7,140 bases of DNA from an uncultured Prevotella sp. (GTDB lineage: Bacteria > Bacteroidota > Bacteroidia > Bacteroidales > Bacteroidaceae), in assembly GCA_947303825.1 (NCBI GenBank), contig CAMYZK010000122.1, forward strand, positions 1 through 7,140, given 5' to 3'. This document shows positions 1 through 5,225 of the stretch, one piece after another (positions within the stretch are counted from its first letter, which is position 1; every line of letters begins with the position of its first letter). The position numbers and the translations under genes are program-made. The notes under the pieces were generated by a model. That model ran no database searches. It was not told where the DNA came from and saw nothing but the letters and a program-made list of their open reading frames with translations.

Positions 1-110
1 ATCAAAAAACAAAGGTCTTCAACTCATAATCAAAGTTTTTCGACGCTATAACTTACACCCTTGACGGCACTAAAAAAATAAAAAAGATAATAAGTTGCTC
101 TAAGGAGTCT

Positions 111-140
111 GGGAGGAAAGGAGTTCCTTCCCTGTTTTTT
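111..140 (+). terminator. Candidate rho-independent terminator reading rightward toward recR
   Basis: On the plus strand a stem forms between 111-118 and 124-132, with a single bulged T at 128 and a five-base loop, giving eight base pairs with GC pairs at the base. It is followed by TG and six T residues at 135-140. The T-run lies on the plus-strand side, so the structure would best stop a plus-strand transcript entering from the left of the window and converging on recR. On the minus strand the T-rich stretches lie about 30 bases past the stem (71-85), so termination of the recR operon here is less convincing. No gene is visible in 1-151. This is inferred from the sequence pattern only. Confidence 0.4.
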
Positions 141-151
141 CGCTCCTTGTT

Positions 152-766
152 CTAAGCAGTAAAGGGTGTACGATTGAGAATGGATCGCCCCAGGGTAAGC
201 TCGTCGGTATATTCCAGCTCGTTGCCTATGGCTATTCCGCGTGCAATGACGCTCACCTCCACGTCCAAGCCCTGCAGCTTGCGGTAGATGTAGAAGTTGG
301 TGGTGTCGCCTTCCATGGTAGAGCTGAGTGCCAGTATCACCTCTTTCACTTGCCCTTCGCCTACTCGCTGCACCAGCGACTCTATCTGTAGATTGGAGGG
401 GCCTATGCCGTCCATGGGCGAGATGAGCCCTCCCAAGACGTGGTATAGCCCGTGGAATTGCTGTGTGTTTTCTATGGCCATCACGTCTTGTATGTTCTCC
501 ACCACGCAGATGAGGCTGGTGTCGCGACGGCTGTCTGAGCAGATAGGGCAGGTGTCGGTGTCGCTAATGTTGTGACAGGTGTGACAGTATTTCACTCCTT
601 GCCGCAGCTCTGAGACGGCATCGGCAAAGCGTAGCACGTCGGCTGTGGGTTGCCGTAGTATGTGGAGCACCAGTCGGAGGGCTGTTTTACGGCCTATGCC
701 TGGCAGTCGGGAGAACTCTTGTACTGCGCTCTCCAGTAGTCGTGAGGGGTATTGCTGTACTGTCAT
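152..766 (-). CDS. recR: Recombination mediator RecR
   Basis: This encodes a 204-residue cytoplasmic DNA-repair protein. Within the RecFOR pathway, RecR forms a ring-shaped clamp that, with RecO (and RecF), helps load RecA onto SSB-coated single-stranded DNA at gaps. In order, the sequence shows an N-terminal helix-hairpin-helix region ([12 protein letters not shown], about residues 21-32), a four-cysteine zinc motif (C61, C64, C73, C76), and a Toprim domain starting near VVEN (88-91) with the [15 protein letters not shown] stretch (109-123). It ends with the conserved [15 protein letters not shown] segment (181-195). The length matches the family (about 200 residues). The start at 766 (MTVQQYP) gives the normal N-terminus; an upstream in-frame ATG at 853 would add 29 non-conserved residues inside the preceding gene. 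It begins 5 bp after the ABC-F stop codon, so it is probably co-transcribed and last in the operon. The identity is clear from the motifs. Confidence 0.97.
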   Translation of the reverse strand: MTVQQYPSRLLESAVQEFSRLPGIGRKTALRLVLHILRQPTADVLRFADAVSELRQGVKYCHTCHNISDTDTCPICSDSRRDTSLICVVENIQDVMAIENTQQFHGLYHVLGGLISPMDGIGPSNLQIESLVQRVGEGQVKEVILALSSTMEGDTTNFYIYRKLQGLDVEVSVIARGIAIGNELEYTDELTLGRSILNRTPFTA

Positions 767-771
767 GGATT

Positions 772-2568
772 TCAGGAGTCCAGTTCGGATAGTTCGAGCC
801 AGCGCATGCTTTTCTCGTCGATAGCGGTGTTGACTTGTGGCAGCTGCTTGCATACGGCAGTTATCTGGTCTACGGTGAGTGTGCCAGCGTTGAGCTTGTC
901 TTCCAATTGGCGTTTCTCTGTTTCGAGTGCCTCTATGTCGCGTTCCAGCTGCTGCAGCTCCAGTCTTTCCTTATAGGTGATGCGTCGCTTGACGTCGGTG
1001 GTGGCGGGTTTCGCCTTGTTGCTGCGTGTGCCTTCCTTGCTGCCTTCCTTGCTGCTTGAGGCAGTGGCTGCGGGGTTGAGCGAGCACCACTCTCGGTATT
1101 GTGTGTAGTTGCCGGGAAAGTCTTTGATCTTGCCGTTTCCCTGGAACACAAGCAGGTGGTCTACCACCTTGTCGGTGAAATAGCGGTCGTGGCTTACCAC
1201 GATGACGCATCCGGGGAAGTCGCGCAGGTATTCCTCCAGTATCTGTAGTGTGACGATGTCGAGGTCGTTGGTAGGCTCGTCGAGCACCAGGAAGTTGGGG
1301 TTGCGCATGAGCACGGTGCAGAGGTACAGCTTGCGGCGCTCTCCTCCAGAAAGCTTGTATACGTAGTTGTACTGCTGTTCGTTGGTAAAGAGGAAGTGCT
1401 GCAACAGCTGTGTGGCTGTGAAGTGCCGTCCCTGCCCCAGGTCTATGAAGTCGGCAATGTCGCGTATGACGTCGATTACTTTCTGCTGCTCGTCGAACTG
1501 CAGTCCTTCCTGTGAGAAGTACCCGAATCTCACTGTCTCGCCTACCACGATACGTCCCTGGTCGGGCTGTACCTCTCCCATGAGCATCTTGATGAATGTT
1601 GACTTGCCTGTGCCGTTGGCGCCTACTATTCCCATCTTCTCAAATCGCGAGAAGTTGTAGTAGAAGTCTTTCATTAGGACGTTGGTGTCGTATGACTTCG
1701 ATATGTACTGACACTCGAAAATCTTGGAGCCAATATACACGTTGGTAGCCTTAAGCCTGATGGCCCTCTCTTCTATGCGTGTCTTGGCCAGCTTCTCCAG
1801 CTCGTAGAAGGCCTCTTCGCGTGCCCTTGCCTTGTGTCCCCTAGCCTGTGGCATGCGCCGCATCCACTCCAGCTCCGTGCGGTAGAGGTTGTTGGCACGG
1901 GCTATCTCGGAACGGCGGTTGTCTATGCGCTCCTGGCGCTTCTCCAGATAGTAGGAGTAGCTGCCCCGGTAGGTATAGATGGTATGGTCGTCAAGCTCAA
2001 GAATGACCGAGCACACTCGCTCCAGGAAATAGCGGTCGTGGGTGACCATGAGCAGTGTCTTGTTGCCCCTTCTGAGGAAGCCTTCAAGCCACTCTATCAT
2101 CTCAAGGTCGAGGTGGTTGGTAGGCTCGTCGAGGATGAGGAAGTCGGGTTCGAGTATAAGCACGTTTGCCAGTGCCACGCGCTTCTGCTGCCCTCCGCTG
2201 AGCTGTCCCATGGGCTGCTGCAGGTTGCGTATCTTGAGCTGTGTGAGGATCTGCTTTGCCCTCAACACTTTCTCTTCGTCGCCCTGATGGTTGAAGCAGG
2301 CATCGAGCACGCTGTCGTCGGGCGAGAAGTTTGGTGTCTGCTCTAGGAATCCTATTCGGATGCCGTTGCGGTAGATGATGGCTCCGGCGTCGTAGCCCTC
2401 CTTGCCTGTGAGAATGGAGAGTAGGGTAGACTTGCCTGTTCCGTTCTTTGCAATGAGGCCCACCTTTTGCCTTTCAGCAATAGAGAAACTGATGTTACGG
2501 AAGAGCAGCAGTGCTCCAAACGACTTTGTCAGGTTCTGAACGTCAAGGTATGGTGTGTCTTTTGCCAT
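772..2568 (-). CDS. ABC-F family ATPase, Uup-like
   Basis: This is a 598-residue soluble protein with two ATP-binding cassettes and no membrane segments, which defines the ABC-F class. Such proteins act on ribosomes or nucleic acids rather than in transport. Cassette 1 has Walker [10 protein letters not shown] (40-48), signature LSGGQ (123-127), Walker B ending LILDE (144-148) and switch histidine H177. A charged, arginine-rich linker spans about 208-272. Cassette 2 has GANGTGKST (316-324), LSGGE (406-410), LVLDE (427-431) and H460. A low-complexity Ser/Lys/Gly stretch (about 500-525) leads to a C-terminal coiled coil (about 528-598) like the DNA-binding tail of Uup. E. coli Uup is about 635 residues and is linked to precise excision of transposons and to ribosome function. 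The tail argues against EttA and against the antibiotic-resistance ABC-F groups. In the first Walker A, alanine replaces the usual first glycine (A40). It lies 32 bp after engB and 5 bp before recR. The ABC-F class is certain; the Uup assignment is likely. Confidence 0.93.
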   Translation of the reverse strand: MAKDTPYLDVQNLTKSFGALLLFRNISFSIAERQKVGLIAKNGTGKSTLLSILTGKEGYDAGAIIYRNGIRIGFLEQTPNFSPDDSVLDACFNHQGDEEKVLRAKQILTQLKIRNLQQPMGQLSGGQQKRVALANVLILEPDFLILDEPTNHLDLEMIEWLEGFLRRGNKTLLMVTHDRYFLERVCSVILELDDHTIYTYRGSYSYYLEKRQERIDNRRSEIARANNLYRTELEWMRRMPQARGHKARAREEAFYELEKLAKTRIEERAIRLKATNVYIGSKIFECQYISKSYDTNVLMKDFYYNFSRFEKMGIVGANGTGKSTFIKMLMGEVQPDQGRIVVGETVRFGYFSQEGLQFDEQQKVIDVIRDIADFIDLGQGRHFTATQLLQHFLFTNEQQYNYVYKLSGGERRKLYLCTVLMRNPNFLVLDEPTNDLDIVTLQILEEYLRDFPGCVIVVSHDRYFTDKVVDHLLVFQGNGKIKDFPGNYTQYREWCSLNPAATASSSKEGSKEGTRSNKAKPATTDVKRRITYKERLELQQLERDIEALETEKRQLEDKLNAGTLTVDQITAVCKQLPQVNTAIDEKSMRWLELSELDS

Positions 2569-2600
2569 GATGCATCAGGGGCATGGTGAGCGGTATGGCT

Positions 2601-3200
2601 CTACTGAAGCGACTTGATGATTTCCTCGATATAGGCCAGTATCTCGTCGCGTCCGTCGCCCTTCTCAGCAGAGGAGATGAAATACGGTGGCATCTCCTCC
2701 CATGACTCAAGCATTGTCTTCTTGTAGGCCTCCACGTTTTGCATCACCTTCTGATGTGAAATCTTGTCGGCCTTGGTAAAGACGATAGAGAACGGCACCG
2801 ACGAGACGCCCAGCCAGTTCATAAACTCCAGGTCGATGGGCTGTGGCTCCAGTCTGACGTCGATGAGCACGAATACGTTTACCAGCTGTTCCCTGCCGAG
2901 TATGTATCCGCGTATCATCTGGTCCAGCTTCTGTATCTCTGATTTTGACCGCTTGGCAAAGCCGTAGCCGGGAAGGTCAACCAGATACCACTCCTTGTTG
3001 ATGATGAAATGGTTGATGAGCAGTGTCTTGCCCGGTGTGGCCGATGTCTTGGCTAGTCCCTTGTGCCTGCAGAGCATGTTGATGAGGCTGGACTTTCCCA
3101 CGTTAGACCTGCCGATGAAGGCAAACTCGTGTTTGGTGTCCTTGGGGCACATGGACACGGTGGGCGATGAAATGACAAACTCGGAGCTCTTTACTATCAT
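2601..3200 (-). CDS. engB: Ribosome biogenesis GTPase EngB (YihA/YsxC)
   Basis: This encodes a 199-residue cytoplasmic TRAFAC-class GTPase required for late assembly of the large ribosomal subunit; the family is generally essential. All G motifs are visible: G1 GRSNVGKS (30-37), G2 threonine within SATPGKT (53-59), G3 DLPGYG (75-80), G4 TKAD (142-145) and G5 SSA (176-178). The start at 3200 (MIVKSSEF) was chosen because it gives the normal family length and overlaps the DUF4293 stop codon by one base (TGATG), a common translational-coupling arrangement. An open frame continues upstream to 3362, but that extension is merely the DUF4293 coding region read in another frame. The gene sits between the membrane protein and the ABC-F ATPase, consistent with a growth-linked operon. 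No missing or altered catalytic residue is seen. Confidence 0.97.
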   Translation of the reverse strand: MIVKSSEFVISSPTVSMCPKDTKHEFAFIGRSNVGKSSLINMLCRHKGLAKTSATPGKTLLINHFIINKEWYLVDLPGYGFAKRSKSEIQKLDQMIRGYILGREQLVNVFVLIDVRLEPQPIDLEFMNWLGVSSVPFSIVFTKADKISHQKVMQNVEAYKKTMLESWEEMPPYFISSAEKGDGRDEILAYIEEIIKSLQ

Positions 3201-3559
3201 CAGCGTATTCTGTCGTAGGCACGTACTACTTTCTCGTCGTGGACAATGCCCTTGCGGGCCATAAATACCAGGATTATGGCAACTGCGGGCAGGGCATCGG
3301 CCAGGCTGAATGCGTAGGCTCCGCCAATGTTCCTGTTTAAGACCGCCAACAGTACATACCATGCCAGCAGAAGTGCCATGGGCAACAGCGTTGCAGCAGC
3401 CTGGCGCTTCCTGTTCTTATATAATGGTATGATGGCTGCAGCAGTGATGGCTGCCAACACAAGCAGTATGAGCATGAGCGTTGAGCCGGTGTTGAAGACA
3501 GCGGCAAGGGCAGAGCACAGTGCTGCCAGAACCAGATACCATGTCTGAGGTCTAAGCAT
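3200..3559 (-). CDS. DUF4293-like small integral membrane protein
   Basis: This is a 119-residue hydrophobic protein of unknown function. Four membrane segments are predicted by eye: about residues 7-22, 25-47, 55-74 and 81-101. The basic loop KNRKRQ (48-53) and the charged C-terminus place both ends in the cytoplasm. The opening [13 protein letters not shown], the IPLYKNRK loop and the C-terminal [19 protein letters not shown] resemble, from memory, Bacteroidota DUF4293 proteins, which typically start MIQRIQTVYLLL and end with a D-E-x-V-R-x-x-D-R-[LI]-R pattern. The protein is short for that family (usually about 125-165 residues), apparently because the loop between the first two membrane segments is very small. 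It starts 16 bp after rpoZ, preceded by AGGAG at a 6-base spacing, and overlaps engB by one base. The family call rests on pattern memory; the function is unknown. Confidence 0.75.
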   Translation of the reverse strand: MLRPQTWYLVLAALCSALAAVFNTGSTLMLILLVLAAITAAAIIPLYKNRKRQAAATLLPMALLLAWYVLLAVLNRNIGGAYAFSLADALPAVAIILVFMARKGIVHDEKVVRAYDRIR

Positions 3560-3565
3560 CTCTCT

Positions 3566-3570
3566 CTCCT
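3566..3570 (-). promoter_or_regulatory. Shine-Dalgarno-like AGGAG before the DUF4293 gene
   Basis: On the minus strand AGGAG lies 6 bases upstream of the ATG at 3559, within CAGGAGAGAGAG in the 16-bp rpoZ-DUF4293 gap. It supports the chosen start. Bacteroidota rarely rely on such sequences, and the other genes here lack an obvious one, so its functional weight is uncertain. Confidence 0.45.
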
Positions 3571-3575
3571 GTTTG

Positions 3576-3917
3576 TTAAATCAACTCGGTAGTCGGTTGT
3601 TCCTTGACGGGGTCGCGCCAGTACACCTTACCCTCTACAAACTCCTGTGTGGCAAGCAAGGTGGGCTTTGGCAGCTTCTCATAGTAACGGGAAATCTCTA
3701 TCTGCTCCCTGTTTTCAAACACCTCCTCCAGGGAGTCGTTGTAAGATGCAAACTCTGCCAGCTTCTTGCTCAGATCTTCCTTTATCTGTACTGAAATCTG
3801 ATTGGCACGCTTGGCGATGATGGCAACACTCTCATAGATGTTGCCGGTTTCATCGCACAAATCCATAATGTTTCGCGTCACGGTGTTGACCGGAGCTTTT
3901 GACTTCTTGTAATCCAT
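3576..3917 (-). CDS. rpoZ: DNA-directed RNA polymerase subunit omega (Bacteroidota type)
   Basis: This encodes a 113-residue protein of the omega/RPB6 family, which binds the beta-prime subunit and helps fold and stabilise core RNA polymerase. The conserved core is at about residues 12-56: TVTRNIMDLCDETGNIYESVAIIAKRANQI, in which ESVAIIAKRANQI corresponds to the omega helix that contacts beta-prime. It is followed by an amphipathic K/E-rich helix and a Bacteroidota-specific C-terminal tail (about 57-113) containing EIxRYYEKLPKPTLLATQEF. Proteobacterial omega is shorter (about 90 residues) and diverges in the tail, so these Bacteroidota proteins were often listed as hypothetical. The start at 3917 (MDYKKSKAP) has no sensible upstream alternative. 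It follows bamD after a 362-bp repeat-filled gap and precedes the DUF4293 gene by 16 bp. No clear Bacteroidota promoter was seen directly upstream, so read-through from bamD is possible. Confidence 0.9.
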   Translation of the reverse strand: MDYKKSKAPVNTVTRNIMDLCDETGNIYESVAIIAKRANQISVQIKEDLSKKLAEFASYNDSLEEVFENREQIEISRYYEKLPKPTLLATQEFVEGKVYWRDPVKEQPTTELI

Positions 3918-3922
3918 GGATA

Positions 3923-3970
3923 TATTTTACTATTTTACAATTTGACTATTTTACTATTTTACAATTTCAC
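3923..3970. repeat. AT-rich tandem tract, two 24-bp units made of octamers
   Basis: Two adjacent 24-bp units (3923-3946 and 3947-3970) differ at a single base, G at 3944 against C at 3968. Each unit is itself built from octamers: TATTTTAC twice, followed by AATTTGAC or AATTTCAC. The result is six octamers in phase. The tract ends only 5 bp before the rpoZ start codon, so it forms the immediate upstream region of that gene on the minus strand. There are no spacers between units, so this is not CRISPR. Function is unknown; copy-number change would alter the rpoZ leader. Confidence 0.9.
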
Positions 3971-4089
3971 TTTTCTTCTATTTTGGAGTTTTGGAGTTCT
4001 TGCGTCCCTTCGGTAGCAAGCAACCAGAGGTCGAGCGCAGGAGTGTAGACAATACCCTGCAAGCGGTAGCCGATGCTTCATTCTTTTCA

Positions 4090-4106
4090 CAGGGGTTACA
4101 CCCCTG
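4090..4106. repeat. Hairpin inside the repeat element
   Basis: CAGGGGT (4090-4096) pairs perfectly with ACCCCTG (4100-4106) around the three-base loop TAC. CACAG and CTGTG just outside (4088-4092 and 4108-4112) offer an alternative extension. No T-run follows on either strand, so it is not a typical terminator. Confidence 0.7.
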
Positions 4107-4120
4107 CCTGTGTTCTTTAC

Positions 4121-4133
4121 GCCCTTTCAGGGC
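4121..4133. repeat. Second short hairpin inside the repeat element
   Basis: GCCCT (4121-4125) pairs with AGGGC (4129-4133) around TTC. It lies 14 bp past the first hairpin and is part of the same palindromic interior. The stem is short and weak on its own. Confidence 0.5.
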
Positions 4134-4145
4134 TTATTGCGGTAG

Positions 4146-4190
4146 CCGCTCGGCTCTGCCGCTTTTACCGCTCGGCTTTTCCGCTTGCTA
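4146..4190. repeat. Imperfect 22-23 bp tandem repeat at the right end of the element
   Basis: Positions 4146-4167 and 4168-4190 both begin CCGCTCGGCT and then share a pyrimidine-rich segment with CCGCTT near the end, before TTTA or TGCTA. The second copy runs into the right terminal inverted repeat (4183-4207), so that inverted end seems to share sequence with this internal duplication. Confidence 0.65.
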
Positions 4191-4230
4191 CCGAAGGGAC
4201 GCAAGAAAGCGTAGCGACTAAAAGAAATTC

Positions 4231-4279
4231 TTCACTCTTCACTCTTAACTCTTAACTCTTCACTCTTCACTCTCAACTC
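4231..4279. repeat. Seven tandem heptamers touching the bamD stop codon
   Basis: Seven 7-bp units run without a gap: TTCACTC, TTCACTC, TTAACTC, TTAACTC, TTCACTC, TTCACTC, TCAACTC. On the bamD strand they read as GAGTGAA, GAGTTAA and GAGTTGA units beginning at the base right after the TGA stop (4282-4280). The BamD C-terminus before them looks normal, so the tract is outside the protein. Similar heptamer tracts are, from memory, scattered in Bacteroidales intergenic regions. A role is not known. Confidence 0.9.
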
Positions 4280-5107
4280 TCAGTCTCCAATCACCTTCTT
4301 GCACTTGTTGATAAACTTCTGTGCAGTAGGGGCGTTCTTCGACTCGGGAAACTCGTTGAGGAATCCGTAGCACTCGTCTTCGGCATCGCGGTAACGCTCT
4401 ATCCGCTTGTCTTCCGACGAGTTCTCGGCCAGCTCATACTTGCTCTTCATGATCAGTAGCGAGAAGTCCTCACGCCATTTGGAGTAGGGATATTGCTTCA
4501 ACGCATTCTGTGCCGTTATGATGCTGGCTATGTAGTTGCTCTCGTTGTTTGAATTGATGTTGCCGAAGTAGCCGCCAAGGTTATAGTACAGCTGCGCTGA
4601 CAGCAGCTCTTTCTGAACCAGCTTGTCTTGCAGCTCAAACAGCCGACTCTGAGCCTTTTCACGCAGACTGGAGTTGGGAAAGAAGTCCATGAATTGCTGA
4701 TAGGCGTTGATGGCTCCTATGGTGGGGGTCTGGTCTAGCCTCGGCTCAGGGGCTCCCTCGTAGAGAGCCTGGCCTGTATAGTACGAGGCCTGCTCGGCAT
4801 AATAGCCTTTGGGGTAGGTCTTGAAATACTTCTTGAATGTGGCTGAGGCCGACTCATAGTCACCCGACATGTATTCGGCCATACCCAACATATACAACGA
4901 CTCCTGCGACTCGTCGGTGCCTTTCTTCAGCGTGATGAGGTCGAGCAGCAGCGTGGCGGCACGCTCGTACTTGCCTTCAGCAAAACACTGCTTGGCATAC
5001 TCATAGCGGTAGGATAAATCGTCGGTCTTGTAAACCTGGTTGAACTCTGTAGCACACGACGTGAGAATAAGTGCTGAGATGCAAAATATGATGACAGTTT
5101 TCTTCAT
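4280..5107 (-). CDS. bamD: Outer membrane protein assembly factor BamD (YfiO-type lipoprotein)
   Basis: This encodes a 275-residue periplasm-facing lipoprotein that works with BamA to fold and insert beta-barrel proteins into the outer membrane. A lipoprotein signal peptide is clear: MKK, a hydrophobic core VIIFCISALIL, then lipobox LTSC with the lipidated cysteine at 18. The mature part is tetratricopeptide-like. Visible helix pairs include LSYRYEYAKQCFAEGKYERAA (about 32-52) and LYMLGMAEYMSGDYESASATF (about 71-91), with KKYFKTYPKGYYAEQASYYTGQALY after them, then further helices up to the C-terminal FINKCKKVIGD. Length and architecture fit BamD. The start at 5107 is preferred because it gives a proper signal peptide and lies about 13-15 bp past the predicted transcription start; the upstream in-frame ATG at 5155 falls within the promoter. 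An ATG at 5116 (three extra residues) is possible. Its own promoter lies in the spacer shared with uvrB, and a heptamer tract follows the stop. Confidence 0.93.
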   Translation of the reverse strand: MKKTVIIFCISALILTSCATEFNQVYKTDDLSYRYEYAKQCFAEGKYERAATLLLDLITLKKGTDESQESLYMLGMAEYMSGDYESASATFKKYFKTYPKGYYAEQASYYTGQALYEGAPEPRLDQTPTIGAINAYQQFMDFFPNSSLREKAQSRLFELQDKLVQKELLSAQLYYNLGGYFGNINSNNESNYIASIITAQNALKQYPYSKWREDFSLLIMKSKYELAENSSEDKRIERYRDAEDECYGFLNEFPESKNAPTAQKFINKCKKVIGD

Positions 5108-5125
5108 TACACTCATTTTGAGCTG

Positions 5126-5156
5126 CAAAATTACTCTTTTTTGGCCAAATATCAAA
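5126..5156 (-). promoter_or_regulatory. Bacteroidota-type promoter for bamD
   Basis: On the minus strand TTTG (5156-5153) is followed after 19 bases by TAATTTTG (5133-5126). This matches the known Bacteroidota primary sigma consensus TTTG-N19-21-TAnnTTTG at both boxes and the spacing. Transcription would start near 5120-5122, leaving a leader of about 13-15 bases before the bamD ATG at 5107. It probably drives bamD and perhaps the downstream rpoZ-recR genes by read-through. Confidence 0.75.
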
Positions 5157-5208
5157 AAGTTTATAATAATTTTAAGCGCAAATTACTAAGTTTTCACTTA
5201 AATATTCG

Positions 5209-5216
5209 TAATTTTG
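5209..5216 (+). promoter_or_regulatory. Candidate -7 box of the uvrB promoter
   Basis: TAATTTTG on the plus strand matches the Bacteroidota -7 element TAnnTTTG and is followed by CA, as in the bamD promoter. No TTTG is found 19-21 bases upstream; the nearest T-rich stretch (5191-5194) is only 14 bases away. If used, transcription would begin around 5220-5222, just before the uvrB ATG at 5226. Confidence 0.45.
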
Positions 5217-5225
5217 CAAGTTGAT

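Larger units (their letters stand above)
3997..4207. mobile_element. 211-bp MITE-like element with perfect 25-bp terminal inverted repeats
   Basis: The left end (3997-4021, beginning TTCTTGCGTCCCTTCGG) is the exact reverse complement of the right end (4183-4207, ending CCGAAGGGACGCAAGAA). Pairing breaks on both sides (3996/4208 and 4022/4182). The interior is richer in GC than the AT-rich flanks and holds hairpins at 4090-4106 and 4121-4133, a repeated GCGGTAGCCG (4063 and 4139) and a 22-23 bp near-tandem repeat (4146-4190). No transposase is present and the open frames inside look spurious. Size, inverted ends and intergenic position fit a non-autonomous mobile repeat. A target duplication is not convincing: only the dinucleotide AG lies on both sides. 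It could instead be a REP/BIME-like palindromic cluster. Mobility is inferred. Confidence 0.6.

Noticed and set aside
767..853. N-terminal extension of RecR by 29 residues
   Set aside because: The extension is the ABC-F coding end in another frame and lacks similarity to RecR. The start at 766 gives the normal N-terminus.
1834..2346. 170-codon plus-strand open frame
   Set aside because: It is antisense to the ABC-F gene, whose protein motifs are intact in the other strand. The frame is a codon-bias shadow.
772..2568. Antibiotic-resistance ABC-F protein
   Set aside because: The Uup-like C-terminal coiled coil and the housekeeping operon argue for a resident cellular ABC-F rather than an acquired target-protection gene.
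3201..3362. N-terminal extension of EngB
   Set aside because: It is an out-of-frame reading of the DUF4293 gene; the overlapping ATG at 3200 gives the normal EngB length.
3991..4255. Two overlapping plus-strand open frames of 76 and 60 codons in the repeat region
   Set aside because: They lie across the inverted-repeat element, translate its low-complexity repeats, have no recognisable domain and read against the flanking genes. They look like chance frames in a dispersed repeat.
3923..4279. CRISPR array
   Set aside because: The repeats are contiguous, without unique spacers of regular size, and there are no cas genes in the window.
5108..5225. SOS/LexA operator controlling uvrB
   Set aside because: No convincing palindromic LexA-type box could be seen in the spacer; only AT-rich promoter-like sequence is present.
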